Below, piece by piece: positions 1-9,162 of a DNA stretch of 37,188 nt (within the stretch, counting starts at the first letter, position 1; each line of letters opens with the position of its first letter). The stretch is from Pseudomonadota bacterium (GTDB lineage: Bacteria; Pseudomonadota; Gammaproteobacteria; Xanthomonadales; Rhodanobacteraceae), in the NCBI GenBank assembly GCA_021793575.1, contig JAJYSM010000029.1, forward strand, positions 1 through 37,188, written 5' to 3'. The notes under the pieces are model-generated. The model did no database searches and was not told the origin of the DNA. It saw only the letters and a list, made by a program, of their open reading frames with translations. The translations under genes and the position numbers were made by a program.

Positions 1-105
1 GCCGCCATCGCCCAAGCACGCTGCCGCGTGCAACCGAACCGCCTCTACCCCAGACCACCTCGACCCAAACCCCATCTCCACCTCGCGTACAAGCTGGCGT
101 GCTGA
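1..105 (+). CDS. IS4-like transposase, C-terminal fragment (runs in from the left)
   Basis: Frame 1 is open from base 1 and stops with TGA at 103-105, giving 34 residues that end in AYKLAC. The segment is rich in Arg and Pro (for example LYPRPPRPKP). In my recollection that resembles the basic tails of IS4-family transposases of xanthomonads. It ends 2 bases before the terminal inverted repeat, as expected for an IS. The catalytic core is outside the window, so the family assignment depends on the matching copy at the right edge. Partial at the 5' end. Confidence 0.55.
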   Translation, partial: AAIAQARCRVQPNRLYPRPPRPKPHLHLAYKLAC

Positions 106-126
106 GGCTTAAGTTGAGAGCATTGG
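1..126 (+). mobile_element. Right end of an IS4-like insertion sequence
   Basis: The first 105 bases are the last codons of a plus-strand reading frame, and a short terminal repeat follows. Bases 108-126 are the exact reverse complement of 36849-36867 at the other edge of the window (19 of 19 bases). There the same repeat precedes the beginning of an IS4-like transposase. This is the geometry expected for right and left ends of copies of one element. The element lies inside a TonB receptor gene that reads on the minus strand and is coherent only from about base 125 onward. Only the tail of the element is visible, so its full length and target duplication cannot be given. Confidence 0.72.
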
Positions 127-1490
127 TAGTTGCCTACCGTCAGCGTGTTGCCGTCGAACAGTTGCGTGCTCAGATGCAGTTCGTTGGTGAACGCCTTGAT
201 GTTCTTGTGGACGTACCACAGACCCTGGTCGTTGACGTTCTCGTTCATGTTGGCCGCCCCGCCATTCCTGTAGGTGGCGGTGGCTGTCAGTCCGGCCGGC
301 AGGCCATACGAGGTTTCGGCATTGGAAATGTAGTTGGCCAGCGTGGTCGGGTTGGCACCGGTGCTGAAGAACGAGAGCGTGTTCATCTGGCCACCGGTCA
401 GATTGAACTTGTCCGAAAGCGACCAGCCGGAATCGAAATCAAGATCAAGGTTGCCGCCGACGACGTGGATATCCGCGCCGCGACCCTTCGCCAGGTCGAC
501 CGGCATGCTGCCGGGAGTGCACCCAGCGGTCGTGCACGGTGTGATGGCGAGCATGGAGTGGCGATCAGCATTGCTGCCGAAGGTGCCGGTCAGCGGACTG
601 AAGCCTGGGTAGGCGGAGAACTGGCCAGACGACGGATTGAGAATCGGCGTGTCGGTGACAAACTGATTGTTGTCCTTCAGTCGGCGCGCGTAGAACATCA
701 CGTCGCCGTTATCCAGGTCGTGACTCAGCGTTGCGGTCAGCTGTCCGCCATTGTCAGACGGGAACTGCGGGGCACGCACGCCGTCCGACTTGCGCCAGAA
801 GCCGCCGATGCTGCCGTACCAGCCGTCGGCCACCTTGAAACCGGCGAAGCCATCGAGCCGCTCCATCCCTTCGGAGCCGTAGGTCAGCCCGACATCACCC
901 GAGGGCACTGCGGTGCCCTGCTTGAGCATGAAGTTCGCGGTCACGCCCGGCTGTCCGGTGCCATACAGCACTTCCGGGCCACCCTGCACGACTTCCACGT
1001 GATCGATGGTGTCGTCGAGGCGGAACATGGAGGAGTTCTCCATGAACGACAGTGTCGACATGGGATACAGCGGTGAACCGTTCATCTCGAACGTCGCATA
1101 CGGCGCGTCGCCGCCGCCCGGAAAGCCGGCGACCTCGATATTCGCGCCGGTCTCGCCGCCGGAAGATTCCGGGTAGACGCCCGGGGACATCTTGAGAAGA
1201 TCAGCTGAGCTGACCGGGTTGGCTTCCCTGATCTGCTCCGCATTGGCGGTCGTGATCGAGTAGCTGGCATCAATTTTCTTCACGCCGCCGTAAGTGGCCG
1301 TGCCGGTGACGACGACCTGCTGCAGCGAGGTCGTGTTGGCGCTCTTGGCTTTTTGCGAAGAGGGCTTTGCAGCAGCCGTGGCGGGTGCTTGCGACTGCCC
1401 GGTGTCCTGGGCCAGCGTGTTGCCGGACATCAGTGTGGCGGCAATAGCCACCGACAATGCCAGTCGAGTTAGTTGCTTGCGGTTATTCAT
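125..1490 (-). pseudogene. TonB-dependent outer-membrane receptor, 3' part cut off by an insertion sequence
   Basis: The N-terminus is a signal peptide (MNNRKQLTRLALSVAIAATL...ALAQ-like end), followed by the receptor signature QQVVVTGTATYGG and a plug domain (LLKMSPGVYPES; DDTIDHVEVVQGGPEVLYGT). The first beta-barrel strands follow. About 455 residues are native; intact relatives of this class are usually 750-1000 residues. After VGNY the frame enters the terminal repeat of the IS and would add about 27 unrelated residues, stopping at 45. I chose the ATG at 1490 because GGGGAG lies 7 bases upstream; ATG 1496 is too close to it and TTG 1508 is upstream of it. The gene follows the GH65 gene on the same strand with a 69-bp gap, so its cargo was probably an alpha-glucoside or maltodextrin (inference). 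The rest of the barrel may lie beyond the IS, outside the window. Confidence 0.85.
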
Positions 1491-1559
1491 GGTCATACTC
1501 CCCAACAATTATGTTTTCGATCTCGACCGGTCGGACGACTGGTCGCGTCGGCTCGCCAT

Positions 1560-4500
1560 TCAATTTTTGATAAACCTGCCCATGTCCAGTGCCGCGACGC
1601 TCGGCAGCACCACTTCCGCCTCGGCCAGTGCCAGCGCATGACCGATTCCCACCGCCGCCATCCCCGCGGCATGAATGCTGGCGATGCCCGCTGCGGCGTC
1701 TTCCACGCCAAGGCATTCGCCCGGCGCCACGCCGAGCGCGCTGGCCGCCGCCAGAAAGATTTCCGGATCGGGTTTGGAGCGGCTGATCCGGTTGGCATCG
1801 ACGACGTGATCGAACAGCTCGGCGATACCCAGCCGCTGCAACAGCAGCGGTGCATTGCGGCTGGCTGATGCCAGCCCCACCTTCAGTCCGGCGCGGCGCG
1901 CCGACTCGATCGCGGCACGCGCGCCGGGCAGCAGATGCTGCGGTCCGAAGCGTTCGATCTGCTGCCGGTAGTAGTCGTTCTTGCGTGCCGCCAGGTCCTG
2001 TTTTTCGGCCTCCGAGTAGTCGCGTGCGGCGCCTTCCAGCACGATCTCCAGCGAGGCCCGCCGGTCCACGCCTTTCAGGCGCTCGCCGACGGCGTCGTCG
2101 AACGGCACGCCGATCTCGTCGGCCAGCTGCTTCCACGCCGCGTGGTGCACCACCGCCGTATCGGCAATCACACCGTCCAGATCGAAGATCACCGCTTTCA
2201 GCGGGCGCCGCAGCGCGTGTGTGGCAGCCGGCGCGTCGGCATGCGGCAGGCGCAGCGATTGCCCTGCCTGCAGCTGCTGCGCGGTGCCCGCGTGGAGGAA
2301 CGCGAGGGTGTCGCCCTCGGTGAGCGTGTACAGCACGCCATCGCCATCCACCTGCACGCGCAGCTGGGCATCGCGCCAGCGCAGCCCGAAGCGGTAGCTG
2401 CGCCATGCCTGCGGCAGGCGCGGTGCCAGCGCGGGTTGGCCGGCGTGCACGCGCAGGCCGCCGAAGCCCCAGCTCAGCGCCAGCCAGCTGCCGGCCATGG
2501 CCGCCATGTGCACACCGTGCGCGGCGTTGCCGTGCAGGTCGTCCAGGTCAACGCGCAAGGTGTCGAGAAAGTAGCGGTAGGCCTTGTCGGCATGGCCCAC
2601 TTCCGCCGCGAGCACCGCGAAGGTCGATGCCGACAGCGTGGAGTCGTGGACGGTGACGCCCTCGTAGTAGTCGAAGTTGCGCCGCTTCATCGCCGCATCG
2701 ACCTGCTCGCCGGCCAGTACCAGCGCCAGCAGCGTGTCAGCCTGCTTGCATACCTGATGGCGATAGATGCTCAGCGGGTGCATGCGCAGCAGCAGCGGCT
2801 GCTTGCCGTCCTGGGTGAGCGCCTGCGCCGGCAGACGCGGCTTGTCGAGGAAGCCGTCATCCTGCGGGAAAATGTCCAGCGCGGCATCGACCGGCAGATA
2901 CATCGCCTGTGCGGCGCGCAGCCACTCGCCGGCTTCGTCCGCCTGCAGCCCGATACGCCTGGCGAGTGCAGCGTATTCGTCTGGATGCCCGGCGGCCATC
3001 CATGCGGCTACCGCGGCCGCGTCGCGCAGATGCCGCTGCGCCATCCGGTTGGTGTAATGGTTGTTGTCGACCAGCGCCGAATACTCGTCCGGGCCGGTCA
3101 CTTCGTGGATGCAGAACGCGCCGTTGCGGCGCGCGCTGAAGTGGCCGATCTGCAGCCAGATGCGTGCCGTCTCGAACAGCATCTCCGCACCCTGCGCCAG
3201 CAGGAACGCTTCGTCGCCGCTGGCATCCACGTATAGCCGGATGGCCCAGGCGATCGCCGCGTTGATGTGGTACTGCGCCGAGCCGCTGGGGAAATAGGCC
3301 GAGCACTCGTCGCCGCTGATCGTGCGCCACGGATACAGCGCGCCGCGCGGGTGATCCATTTCGCGCGCATGCAGCCGCGCCCGCTCCAGCGTGCGGTAGC
3401 GATAAGTCAGCATGCTGCGCGCCAGTTCCGGCGCGGTGGCCACCAGCGCCGGCAGCATGAAGGCCTCAGCGTCCCAGAAGTAGTGGCCTTCGTAGCCTTC
3501 GCCGGTCAGCCCTTTCGCCGCCGTGCTGCTGCTGCCGTCGCGACCGCTGGACTGGAACAGATGAAACAGGTTGAAGCGCAGCGCCTGCTCGACGCCGGCA
3601 TCGCTGACGGCCAGATCGGCTGCGCGCCAGAACGGTTCGAGCGTGCGCGCCTGCCGCGCCAGCAGCTCCGCGTAACCGGCGCGCACGGCCTGGTCCAGGA
3701 TCTTCTCGACGTCATCGAGCAGCGCGTCGGTGGTAGAGACCGCGTGCGCCGACGACCACGCATAGGCCACATATTTTTCGAGTGCCACCTCGGAGCCTGG
3801 CGTGAGCGCGCCGACAAAGCGCTGCGACACGCCGTGGCTGGTGCGATGCGCGCCGTGCGGGCGCAGGCCGTCATCGCGCAGTTGGTGGCGCTGCCCGCAG
3901 ACCAGCCGGATCGCGCTGTGGGTGGTCTGTTGGGCGACCCAGGCGAGCGGTTCGCCGGCACCGGCGTCGAGCAGGCGCAGGCCGCCATGCAGATGCGCGC
4001 CCATGCGCGGATCGTCGCCCTGGGCGGTGGCGCCGCGCGAGGTGTCGATCGCCGATGTGAGGGTGATCGGGCCGCTGTAGTCGAGCGAACGCACCCGATA
4101 GCGGATCGCCAGCAGGCCGGGCTGCTCGAACGCGACGATGCGTTCGGCGGCGATCTCCAGCGTGTGGCCCGCAGGCGCACGCCAGCGCAGCGTGCGCTGA
4201 TAGCTGCCGTGGCGAAGATCCAGCGCGCGTTCAAAGGCCAGCCAAGTGCCCTCGCCCAGGCGCACCGGGGAGTCGCCCAGACGCAGCAGGATGCGGGTGG
4301 CATCGGCCACCGGCACGCGGGTATCGGTGCTGCGCGCGAAGCCGGAAAAACGCTCGTGATAGTCGATCGGCGAGCGCTCCCACACGCCCGCCAGAAAAGT
4401 GCCCTGGCTGGCGCCCGGGTCCTCCTCCAGTCCGCCGCGCACCCCGAGCGCGCCATTGGCCAGCGCGAACAGGCTCTCGTCCTGGGCAAAGCCCGCCGGG

Positions 4501-4622
4501 TCGGTGCCATGGCGGGTGAGCCGCCATGGGTCGACGGGCTGCAGGTTCTGCACGGCTGGCGGCGGCGATCCGGATCGGCTTGACACTGACTTGTCCACAC
4601 TCGCTGGGGTTGGTGAGCGCAC
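1560..4622 (-). CDS. Bifunctional GH65 disaccharide phosphorylase / beta-phosphoglucomutase fusion
   Basis: Two enzymes are joined in one 1020-residue chain. The N-terminal part (about residues 30-780) is glycoside hydrolase family 65. It shows DESLFALANGALGVRGG near the start, the catalytic-acid motif VTGPDEY (Glu near residue 513), KQADTLLALVL and the HGNAAHGVHMAAMAGSW helix. Family members phosphorolyse maltose, trehalose, kojibiose or nigerose to beta-glucose-1-phosphate; the substrate cannot be read from the sequence. The C-terminal part (about residue 805 to the end) is a HAD phosphatase-fold beta-phosphoglucomutase with the Asp pair in FDLDGV, SASRNAP and SKPDPEIF, which would turn that product into glucose-6-phosphate. 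The first codon is GTG; start choice is uncertain because no strong ribosome site is visible. A TonB receptor gene follows on the same strand, and a LacI regulator is divergent. A cytoplasmic location is expected, since no signal peptide is seen. Confidence 0.9.
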   Translation of the reverse strand: MRSPTPASVDKSVSSRSGSPPPAVQNLQPVDPWRLTRHGTDPAGFAQDESLFALANGALGVRGGLEEDPGASQGTFLAGVWERSPIDYHERFSGFARSTDTRVPVADATRILLRLGDSPVRLGEGTWLAFERALDLRHGSYQRTLRWRAPAGHTLEIAAERIVAFEQPGLLAIRYRVRSLDYSGPITLTSAIDTSRGATAQGDDPRMGAHLHGGLRLLDAGAGEPLAWVAQQTTHSAIRLVCGQRHQLRDDGLRPHGAHRTSHGVSQRFVGALTPGSEVALEKYVAYAWSSAHAVSTTDALLDDVEKILDQAVRAGYAELLARQARTLEPFWRAADLAVSDAGVEQALRFNLFHLFQSSGRDGSSSTAAKGLTGEGYEGHYFWDAEAFMLPALVATAPELARSMLTYRYRTLERARLHAREMDHPRGALYPWRTISGDECSAYFPSGSAQYHINAAIAWAIRLYVDASGDEAFLLAQGAEMLFETARIWLQIGHFSARRNGAFCIHEVTGPDEYSALVDNNHYTNRMAQRHLRDAAAVAAWMAAGHPDEYAALARRIGLQADEAGEWLRAAQAMYLPVDAALDIFPQDDGFLDKPRLPAQALTQDGKQPLLLRMHPLSIYRHQVCKQADTLLALVLAGEQVDAAMKRRNFDYYEGVTVHDSTLSASTFAVLAAEVGHADKAYRYFLDTLRVDLDDLHGNAAHGVHMAAMAGSWLALSWGFGGLRVHAGQPALAPRLPQAWRSYRFGLRWRDAQLRVQVDGDGVLYTLTEGDTLAFLHAGTAQQLQAGQSLRLPHADAPAATHALRRPLKAVIFDLDGVIADTAVVHHAAWKQLADEIGVPFDDAVGERLKGVDRRASLEIVLEGAARDYSEAEKQDLAARKNDYYRQQIERFGPQHLLPGARAAIESARRAGLKVGLASASRNAPLLLQRLGIAELFDHVVDANRISRSKPDPEIFLAAASALGVAPGECLGVEDAAAGIASIHAAGMAAVGIGHALALAEAEVVLPSVAALDMGRFIKN

Positions 4623-4678
4623 AGAGGTGCTTCGATAGCCAGCTTCCCTGACGCTGGCGGAGCGAGCTTGCCAGTAAA

Positions 4679-4705
4679 TGATATCGTTATCAAGATATCG
4701 TTAAC
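4679..4705. promoter_or_regulatory. Putative LacI-family operator between the GH65 gene and its regulator
   Basis: This site lies in the 302-bp divergent gap (4623-4924), which holds no gene. Bases 4679-4692 read TGATATCGTTATCA, a 14-bp palindrome with one mismatched pair and the central CG typical of LacI-family operators. A second, weaker half-similar unit (GATATCGTTAAC, 4694-4705) repeats the first 12-mer at a period of 14 with one change. The site is 57 bp upstream of the GH65 start and about 220 bp upstream of the regulator start. It is well placed to repress the catabolic operon; autoregulation is possible. The rest of the gap shows nothing I can name. Confidence 0.55.
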
Positions 4706-4924
4706 ATTGGGTGCCAGTTCACTCTTGAGGGCAGCTCATGAGAATCGGGCGACGGCATGGCAGGCCGGTGATACAGCGTCCAGGCGGCAGCGCCAGCCCG
4801 GATTGGACGCACCCGCTGCAATTGGCCACACTGCAACCCATGGATGCGTTGCGCCCTCTCGTGCCGATGCAGGCCGCAGCGTCCGCGGACAGGACATGGC
4901 AAGCAGAAGAACAGGGGCGGAGCA

Positions 4925-5938
4925 TTGAGCCGGAGAAGCAAAAAGCAGCCAGATGCCCTGCGTTCAATGCACCCGACCATGGCCGATCTGGCGCGCTTGT
5001 CGGGCGTATCGAAGATCACCGTGTCACGCGCGCTGGGCGACAGCCCGCTGGTCAATCCGGACACCCGGGAACGCATCCAGGCGCTTGCCCGCGAGCACGG
5101 CTACAAGCTCAACATCAGCGCGCGCAACCTGCGCCTGCGTCGCAGCCACACGGTGGCGGTGATCGTGGAGATGAAGCCGTCGATCGATCGCACCATGTTC
5201 GATCCCTATCCGCTGGTGCTGCTCGGCGGTATTTCACAGGAGCTGACGGCCGCCGGTTACAGCATCCTGCTGACCACCCGGCATGGTGCCACGGCCGCGG
5301 CGGTGCAGGCCGCCGACGGGCTGATCCTGCTTGGCCAGGGCGTGCATCAGGACGCGGTGCGCCGCTTCGACAAGCTGGGTCTGCCGATGGTGGTGTGGGG
5401 TGCGCATGCGCAGGGCGACGCGCATGTGGTGGTCGGCGGCGACAACCATGCCGGCGGTGCCGCAGTGGCCGATCATTTCGTGGCGCTCGGCCGGCAGCGC
5501 CCGGTGTTCATCGGCAATCCCAGCCATCCGGAAATCTTCGAGCGGCTGAATGGTTTCGTGGACGCGCTGGCCAAGCACGGCATCAAGCCGCTGCTGATGC
5601 GGCGCGACGAATTCACACCGGACTCGGGCATGGATGCGGTGCACTCGCTGCACGCCCGCAAGGTCGGCTTCGACGCGATCTTCGCCTGCAGCGACCTGCT
5701 CGCGATGGGTGCCATCCGCGCCACGCTGGAACTGGGTCGCTCGGTGCCTGGCGATGTATCGGTGGTCGGTTACGACGACATGCCGATGTGCGCGAGCTTT
5801 CTGCCGCCGTTGAGCTCGGTGCGGCAGGACTGGCAGGAGGGCGGCATCCTGCTGGCGCGCAAGGTGCTGGCGCTGATCCGCGATGAGCCGACGCGCTCGC
5901 AGACGCTGCCGGTCAGCCTGATCGTGCGATCGACCTGA
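4925..5938 (+). CDS. LacI/GalR-family transcriptional regulator
   Basis: This is a DNA-binding repressor for the adjacent sugar locus. The helix-turn-helix lies close to the N-terminus (MADLARLSGVSKITVSRAL), followed by the hinge helix (ISARNLRLRRSHTVAV) and a periplasmic-binding-protein-like sugar sensor domain (LLGGISQELTAAGY; VVGGDNHAGGAAVADHF; FACSDLLAMGAIRATLE; SVVGYDDMPMCASF). Three starts are possible: ATG 4844, TTG 4925 and ATG 4967. I prefer TTG 4925 because it gives a short basic leader (SRRSKK) before the HTH; ATG 4967 starts directly at the HTH. About 337 residues is a normal family length. It is divergent from the GH65/TonB receptor genes, which it probably represses in the absence of the inducing disaccharide. 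Its stop lies 29 bp from the convergent pilS stop. Confidence 0.88.
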   Translation: MSRRSKKQPDALRSMHPTMADLARLSGVSKITVSRALGDSPLVNPDTRERIQALAREHGYKLNISARNLRLRRSHTVAVIVEMKPSIDRTMFDPYPLVLLGGISQELTAAGYSILLTTRHGATAAAVQAADGLILLGQGVHQDAVRRFDKLGLPMVVWGAHAQGDAHVVVGGDNHAGGAAVADHFVALGRQRPVFIGNPSHPEIFERLNGFVDALAKHGIKPLLMRRDEFTPDSGMDAVHSLHARKVGFDAIFACSDLLAMGAIRATLELGRSVPGDVSVVGYDDMPMCASFLPPLSSVRQDWQEGGILLARKVLALIRDEPTRSQTLPVSLIVRST

Positions 5939-5967
5939 GCGCTGCTCGTCGCACGCGCTCGGACGCC

Positions 5968-7611
5968 TCAGCCGGCGGCAGCATCTTCGTTCACTGTCTT
6001 GCTGCGATGGGCGGGGGTGAGGATCAGCCGGAAGCAACTGCCGCCGCCGGCCACGCGCACGTATTCCAGCGCGGCCTGGTTCGCTTCGGCCATCTGGCGG
6101 GCCAGGTACAGGCCGAGCCCGGTGCCGTATTCGTGGGTGGTGTAGAACGGCTCGAAGATCTGCGCCGCCACCTTGGGCGCAATGCCGGGGCCGCGGTCGA
6201 TCACTTCGAGGATCGGCACGCCATGCTCACCCTGCCGGGTCACCACCATCACGCGCGCCGGCTCGCCGGGCAGGCGGCCGTAGCGCAGCGCGTTCTGCAC
6301 CAGGTTCCACACCACCTGCTGCAGCTGCTGCGGGTCGGCCACCGCCGCCACCGGCGGGCCGCTGCTGGCGATCACCCGCAGCGAATCGGCGCCGAGGTCG
6401 TTGCCCTCGCTGTATTCGGCCACGAAATCCTGCGCCCAGTTGCCCAGGTCCAGCGACTCCGGTCGCGAGCGCTCGCGTCGCGACAGCTGCAGGATGTTCT
6501 CGATGATCTCGTTGAGGCGGATGCAGTGGTTGTTGATGATCTCGACCATGCGCTGGTCGGTGCTGTCCATGCTTTTCGACTCGGCCAGCAGCTGCGCCGA
6601 ATAGCGGATCGCCGCCAGCGGGTTGCGGATCTCGTGGGCGATCGAGGCGGACAGCCGCCCCAGCGAGGTGAGGGTGAGCTCCTCCGCGCGGCGCGACAGC
6701 AGCGAGGTGTCGTCGAGGAAGATCAGCACGTGCGAGTCGTCGTTCGGCGCCAGCCGGGTGAAACGCGGCACCACCTCGGGCACGCCGTCGGCGAGCTGGG
6801 TGGCGGTTTCGTCCAGCTTGCCGGAGGTCATCCAGTGATACAGCCGGCGCGACAGCTCCGGCGCCAGCTGGCCGAGGTCGCGCTCGTCGGCGCCGGGGTT
6901 GCCCAGCAGCATCCAGGCCGATTCGTTGATCTGGTGGATGCGGTTGGCGTCGTCCACCAGCAGCACGCCGGTTTTCATGCGGCGGATGATCAGCTCGTTG
7001 ATCTGCGACAGGTTGGCCAGGTCAGTGCTGCGCTGCTCGGCCAACGCCTCGGTGGCGCGCAGTTGGCGCCCCAGCACGTGGCAGAGCGTGGTGCTGGCGA
7101 AGTAGGCCAGCCCGAACAGGGCCGCTTCCAGCAGGTCGCGGTCGCCGGGGCTGGTGTTGGCCGGGATGCCGAAAAACGTATGCCCGAGCATGCCCAGCGT
7201 CGCCAGCGCGGCGAAGAAGCTGGACAGCCGCAGTGGCAGCACCAGCGCGCCGGCGCTCAGGTTCACCGCAAGCATCATGGCGATGCCGATGCGCTCCTCG
7301 TGCATCGCGGTGATCGCCAGCACCGCTGCCGCGATGTCCAGCACCAGGCCCACCGCCACCGCCATCACCGCGTGCGCCATGCTGCGGCGGTTGAACAGCA
7401 GCAGCACCAGCGCGCACACCAGGTACACCGAGGTCACGCTGCGGGCGAAGCCGGGCATGCCCAGGCTCGGCCAGCCCAGCGCCGACGGGCTGTAGGCCAG
7501 GGCGAGGTAGACCAGCGACTGCACCAGCCGGAACACATTGAGGAAAGTCAGTTCGTGGCGGGTCGTCGCGGCACTCGTACGGGGCGCAGATAGAGGCAGC
7601 GAACTGGACAC
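5968..7611 (-). CDS. pilS: Type IV pilus two-component sensor histidine kinase PilS
   Basis: PilS is a membrane histidine kinase that, with the NtrC-type regulator PilR, controls pilin transcription through sigma-54. The N-terminal third carries about six hydrophobic segments (for example LVYLALAYSPSALGW, VYLVCALVLLLF, VMAVAVGLVLDIAAAVLAI). A PAS-like region follows (TGVLLVDDANRIHQINESAW), then the H-box ASIAHEIRNPLAAIRYS (His near residue 325), the N-box NLVQNALRYG and the G-boxes DRGPGIAP and GTGLGLYLARQM. I set the start at GTG 7611 because GGAG lies 9 bases upstream and no ATG fits. The 547-residue length is normal. It is divergent from sucC, the neighbour known from xanthomonads. The expected pilR is not downstream; a convergent LacI gene lies there instead. 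Confidence 0.9.
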   Translation of the reverse strand: MSSSLPLSAPRTSAATTRHELTFLNVFRLVQSLVYLALAYSPSALGWPSLGMPGFARSVTSVYLVCALVLLLFNRRSMAHAVMAVAVGLVLDIAAAVLAITAMHEERIGIAMMLAVNLSAGALVLPLRLSSFFAALATLGMLGHTFFGIPANTSPGDRDLLEAALFGLAYFASTTLCHVLGRQLRATEALAEQRSTDLANLSQINELIIRRMKTGVLLVDDANRIHQINESAWMLLGNPGADERDLGQLAPELSRRLYHWMTSGKLDETATQLADGVPEVVPRFTRLAPNDDSHVLIFLDDTSLLSRRAEELTLTSLGRLSASIAHEIRNPLAAIRYSAQLLAESKSMDSTDQRMVEIINNHCIRLNEIIENILQLSRRERSRPESLDLGNWAQDFVAEYSEGNDLGADSLRVIASSGPPVAAVADPQQLQQVVWNLVQNALRYGRLPGEPARVMVVTRQGEHGVPILEVIDRGPGIAPKVAAQIFEPFYTTHEYGTGLGLYLARQMAEANQAALEYVRVAGGGSCFRLILTPAHRSKTVNEDAAAG

Positions 7612-7878
7612 GTGGCAGGCACTCCATTGGGCTACGCGCGAGTATAGGGGCGCGCCGCGGCCTGCGCTGCCGGCCGCGCGAATCGCCCCCAAACCACGTC
7701 GCCCTTTCCATTGCCGGCCGCTTCCGCGAAAATGGGCGGCCGCACGGCGTGGTTTGTGCCGGCACGCAGGGCTGCCGCCGTGCATGCGGGTGAGTGTGAT
7801 TGCGTCGTCCGACCTTCCTGACCCACGCCACCTCTGTGCGTGCGGCCGCCATGTTTTTCCGTTCGTCCGAGGTATCGA

Positions 7879-9039
7879 ATGAATTTCCACGAGTACCAGG
7901 CCAAAGAGCTGTTCGCCCAGTACGGCATTGCCGTGCCGCCGGGCAAGGTCGCCAATTCTCCCGACGCCGCCGTCGACGCCGCCAAGCATCTGGGCGGTTC
8001 GCAGTGGATGGTCAAGGCGCAGATCCACGCCGGTGGCCGCGGCAAGGCCGGCGGCGTCAAGTTCTGCCGGAGCCTTGACGACGTGCGCGCCGCCGCCAAG
8101 GGCATGCTGGGCACGCACATGGAAACCTACCAGTCCGCCGGCCGCGCGCTGCCGGTGAACCTGGTGCTGGTCACCGATGCCACCAACATCGCGCGCGAGT
8201 TGTACCTGTCGATCCTGGTCGATCGCGACAGCAAATCGGTGTCGTTCATCGCCTCCAAGCACGGTGGCGTGGATATCGAGCAGGTCGCCAAGGACTCGCC
8301 CGAGGACATCCACACCATCGTGATCGACTTCGTCGAGGGCCTGCAGCCGTACCAGTGCCGCCAGCTCGGTTTCGCGATGGATCTGACCGCCAAGCAGGTC
8401 AGCCAGCTGACCAAGATCATGCTGGGTCTGTACAAGCTGTTCAACGAGCAGGACCTGGCGCTGGTCGAGCTGAATCCGCTGGCGATCCTGGAAGACGGCA
8501 ACCTCGCGGCGCTGGACGGCAAGGTCAACTCCGACGACAACGCCGAGTTCCGCCATCCGAACCTGGCTGCCATGCGCGACCTGACGCAGGAGGACGCCGC
8601 CGAGGCCGCGGCCGTGCAGCACAACCTCAACTACGTGACGATGGACGGCAGCATCGGCTGCATGGTCAACGGCGCGGGTCTGGCGATGGCCACGATGGAC
8701 GTGATCAAGCTGGCGGGCGGCGAGCCGGCCAACTTCCTCGACGTCGGCGGCGGCGCCACCAAGGAGCGCGTCACCGAGGCGTTCAAGCTGATCCTGTCCT
8801 CGGACAAGGTGCGTTGCATCCTGGTCAACATCTTCGGCGGCATCGTGCGCTGCGACCTGATCGCCGAGGGCATCATCGCCGCGGTGAAGGAAGTGGGCCT
8901 GACCATTCCGGTGGTGGTGCGCCTGCAGGGCACCAATGTGGAGAAGGGCCGCGAGTTGCTGGCCAATTCCGGTCTGGCGATCACGCCGGCCGACGATCTC
9001 AACGACGCGGCGCGCAAAGCCGTGGCTGCGGCCCAATAA
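7879..9039 (+). CDS. sucC: Succinate-CoA ligase (ADP-forming), beta subunit
   Basis: SucC forms with SucD the TCA-cycle enzyme that converts succinyl-CoA to succinate with ATP or GTP synthesis. The 386-residue chain starts [16 protein letters not shown], the classical beginning of the family. It continues with the ATP-grasp region ([19 protein letters not shown]), the metal/nucleotide segment ([13 protein letters not shown]) and the C-terminal ligase domain ([19 protein letters not shown]-like [17 protein letters not shown]). Length matches E. coli SucC (388). The ATG at 7879 is the family start; the upstream in-frame ATG 7840 is not needed. It is followed by sucD after a 123-bp gap filled by a REP hairpin. 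Confidence 0.97.
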   Translation: MNFHEYQAKELFAQYGIAVPPGKVANSPDAAVDAAKHLGGSQWMVKAQIHAGGRGKAGGVKFCRSLDDVRAAAKGMLGTHMETYQSAGRALPVNLVLVTDATNIARELYLSILVDRDSKSVSFIASKHGGVDIEQVAKDSPEDIHTIVIDFVEGLQPYQCRQLGFAMDLTAKQVSQLTKIMLGLYKLFNEQDLALVELNPLAILEDGNLAALDGKVNSDDNAEFRHPNLAAMRDLTQEDAAEAAAVQHNLNYVTMDGSIGCMVNGAGLAMATMDVIKLAGGEPANFLDVGGGATKERVTEAFKLILSSDKVRCILVNIFGGIVRCDLIAEGIIAAVKEVGLTIPVVVRLQGTNVEKGRELLANSGLAITPADDLNDAARKAVAAAQ

Positions 9040-9042
9040 CCC

Positions 9043-9144
9043 TGTAGGAGCGCACCCTGTGGGAGCGGCTTCAGCCGCGATGCTGTTCCACCATGAAGCA
9101 CAAGCATCGCGGCTGAAGCCGCTCCCGCAAAGTGCGCTCCTACA
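9043..9144. repeat. REP-like giant inverted repeat between sucC and sucD
   Basis: An outer pair of 13-base arms (9043-9055 and 9132-9144) encloses an inner pair of 24-base arms (9061-9084 and 9103-9126) that are perfect complements around an 18-base loop. Each inner arm also contains its own small hairpin, GCGGCTTCAGCCGC. The GTRGGAG heads and the Cys-like arms match the REP/BIME style common in Pseudomonas and xanthomonads. It lies wholly in the transcript between two cotranscribed genes, ending 18 bases before the sucD start. The same family occurs at 11988-12063. Confidence 0.9.
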
Positions 9145-9162
9145 CGAACACAGGACATTCCC

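Noticed and set aside
4738..5886. A plus-strand frame of 382 codons overlapping the LacI gene
   Set aside because: Gly/Arg/Ala-rich shadow; the overlapping frame has the complete LacI HTH and sensor domains.
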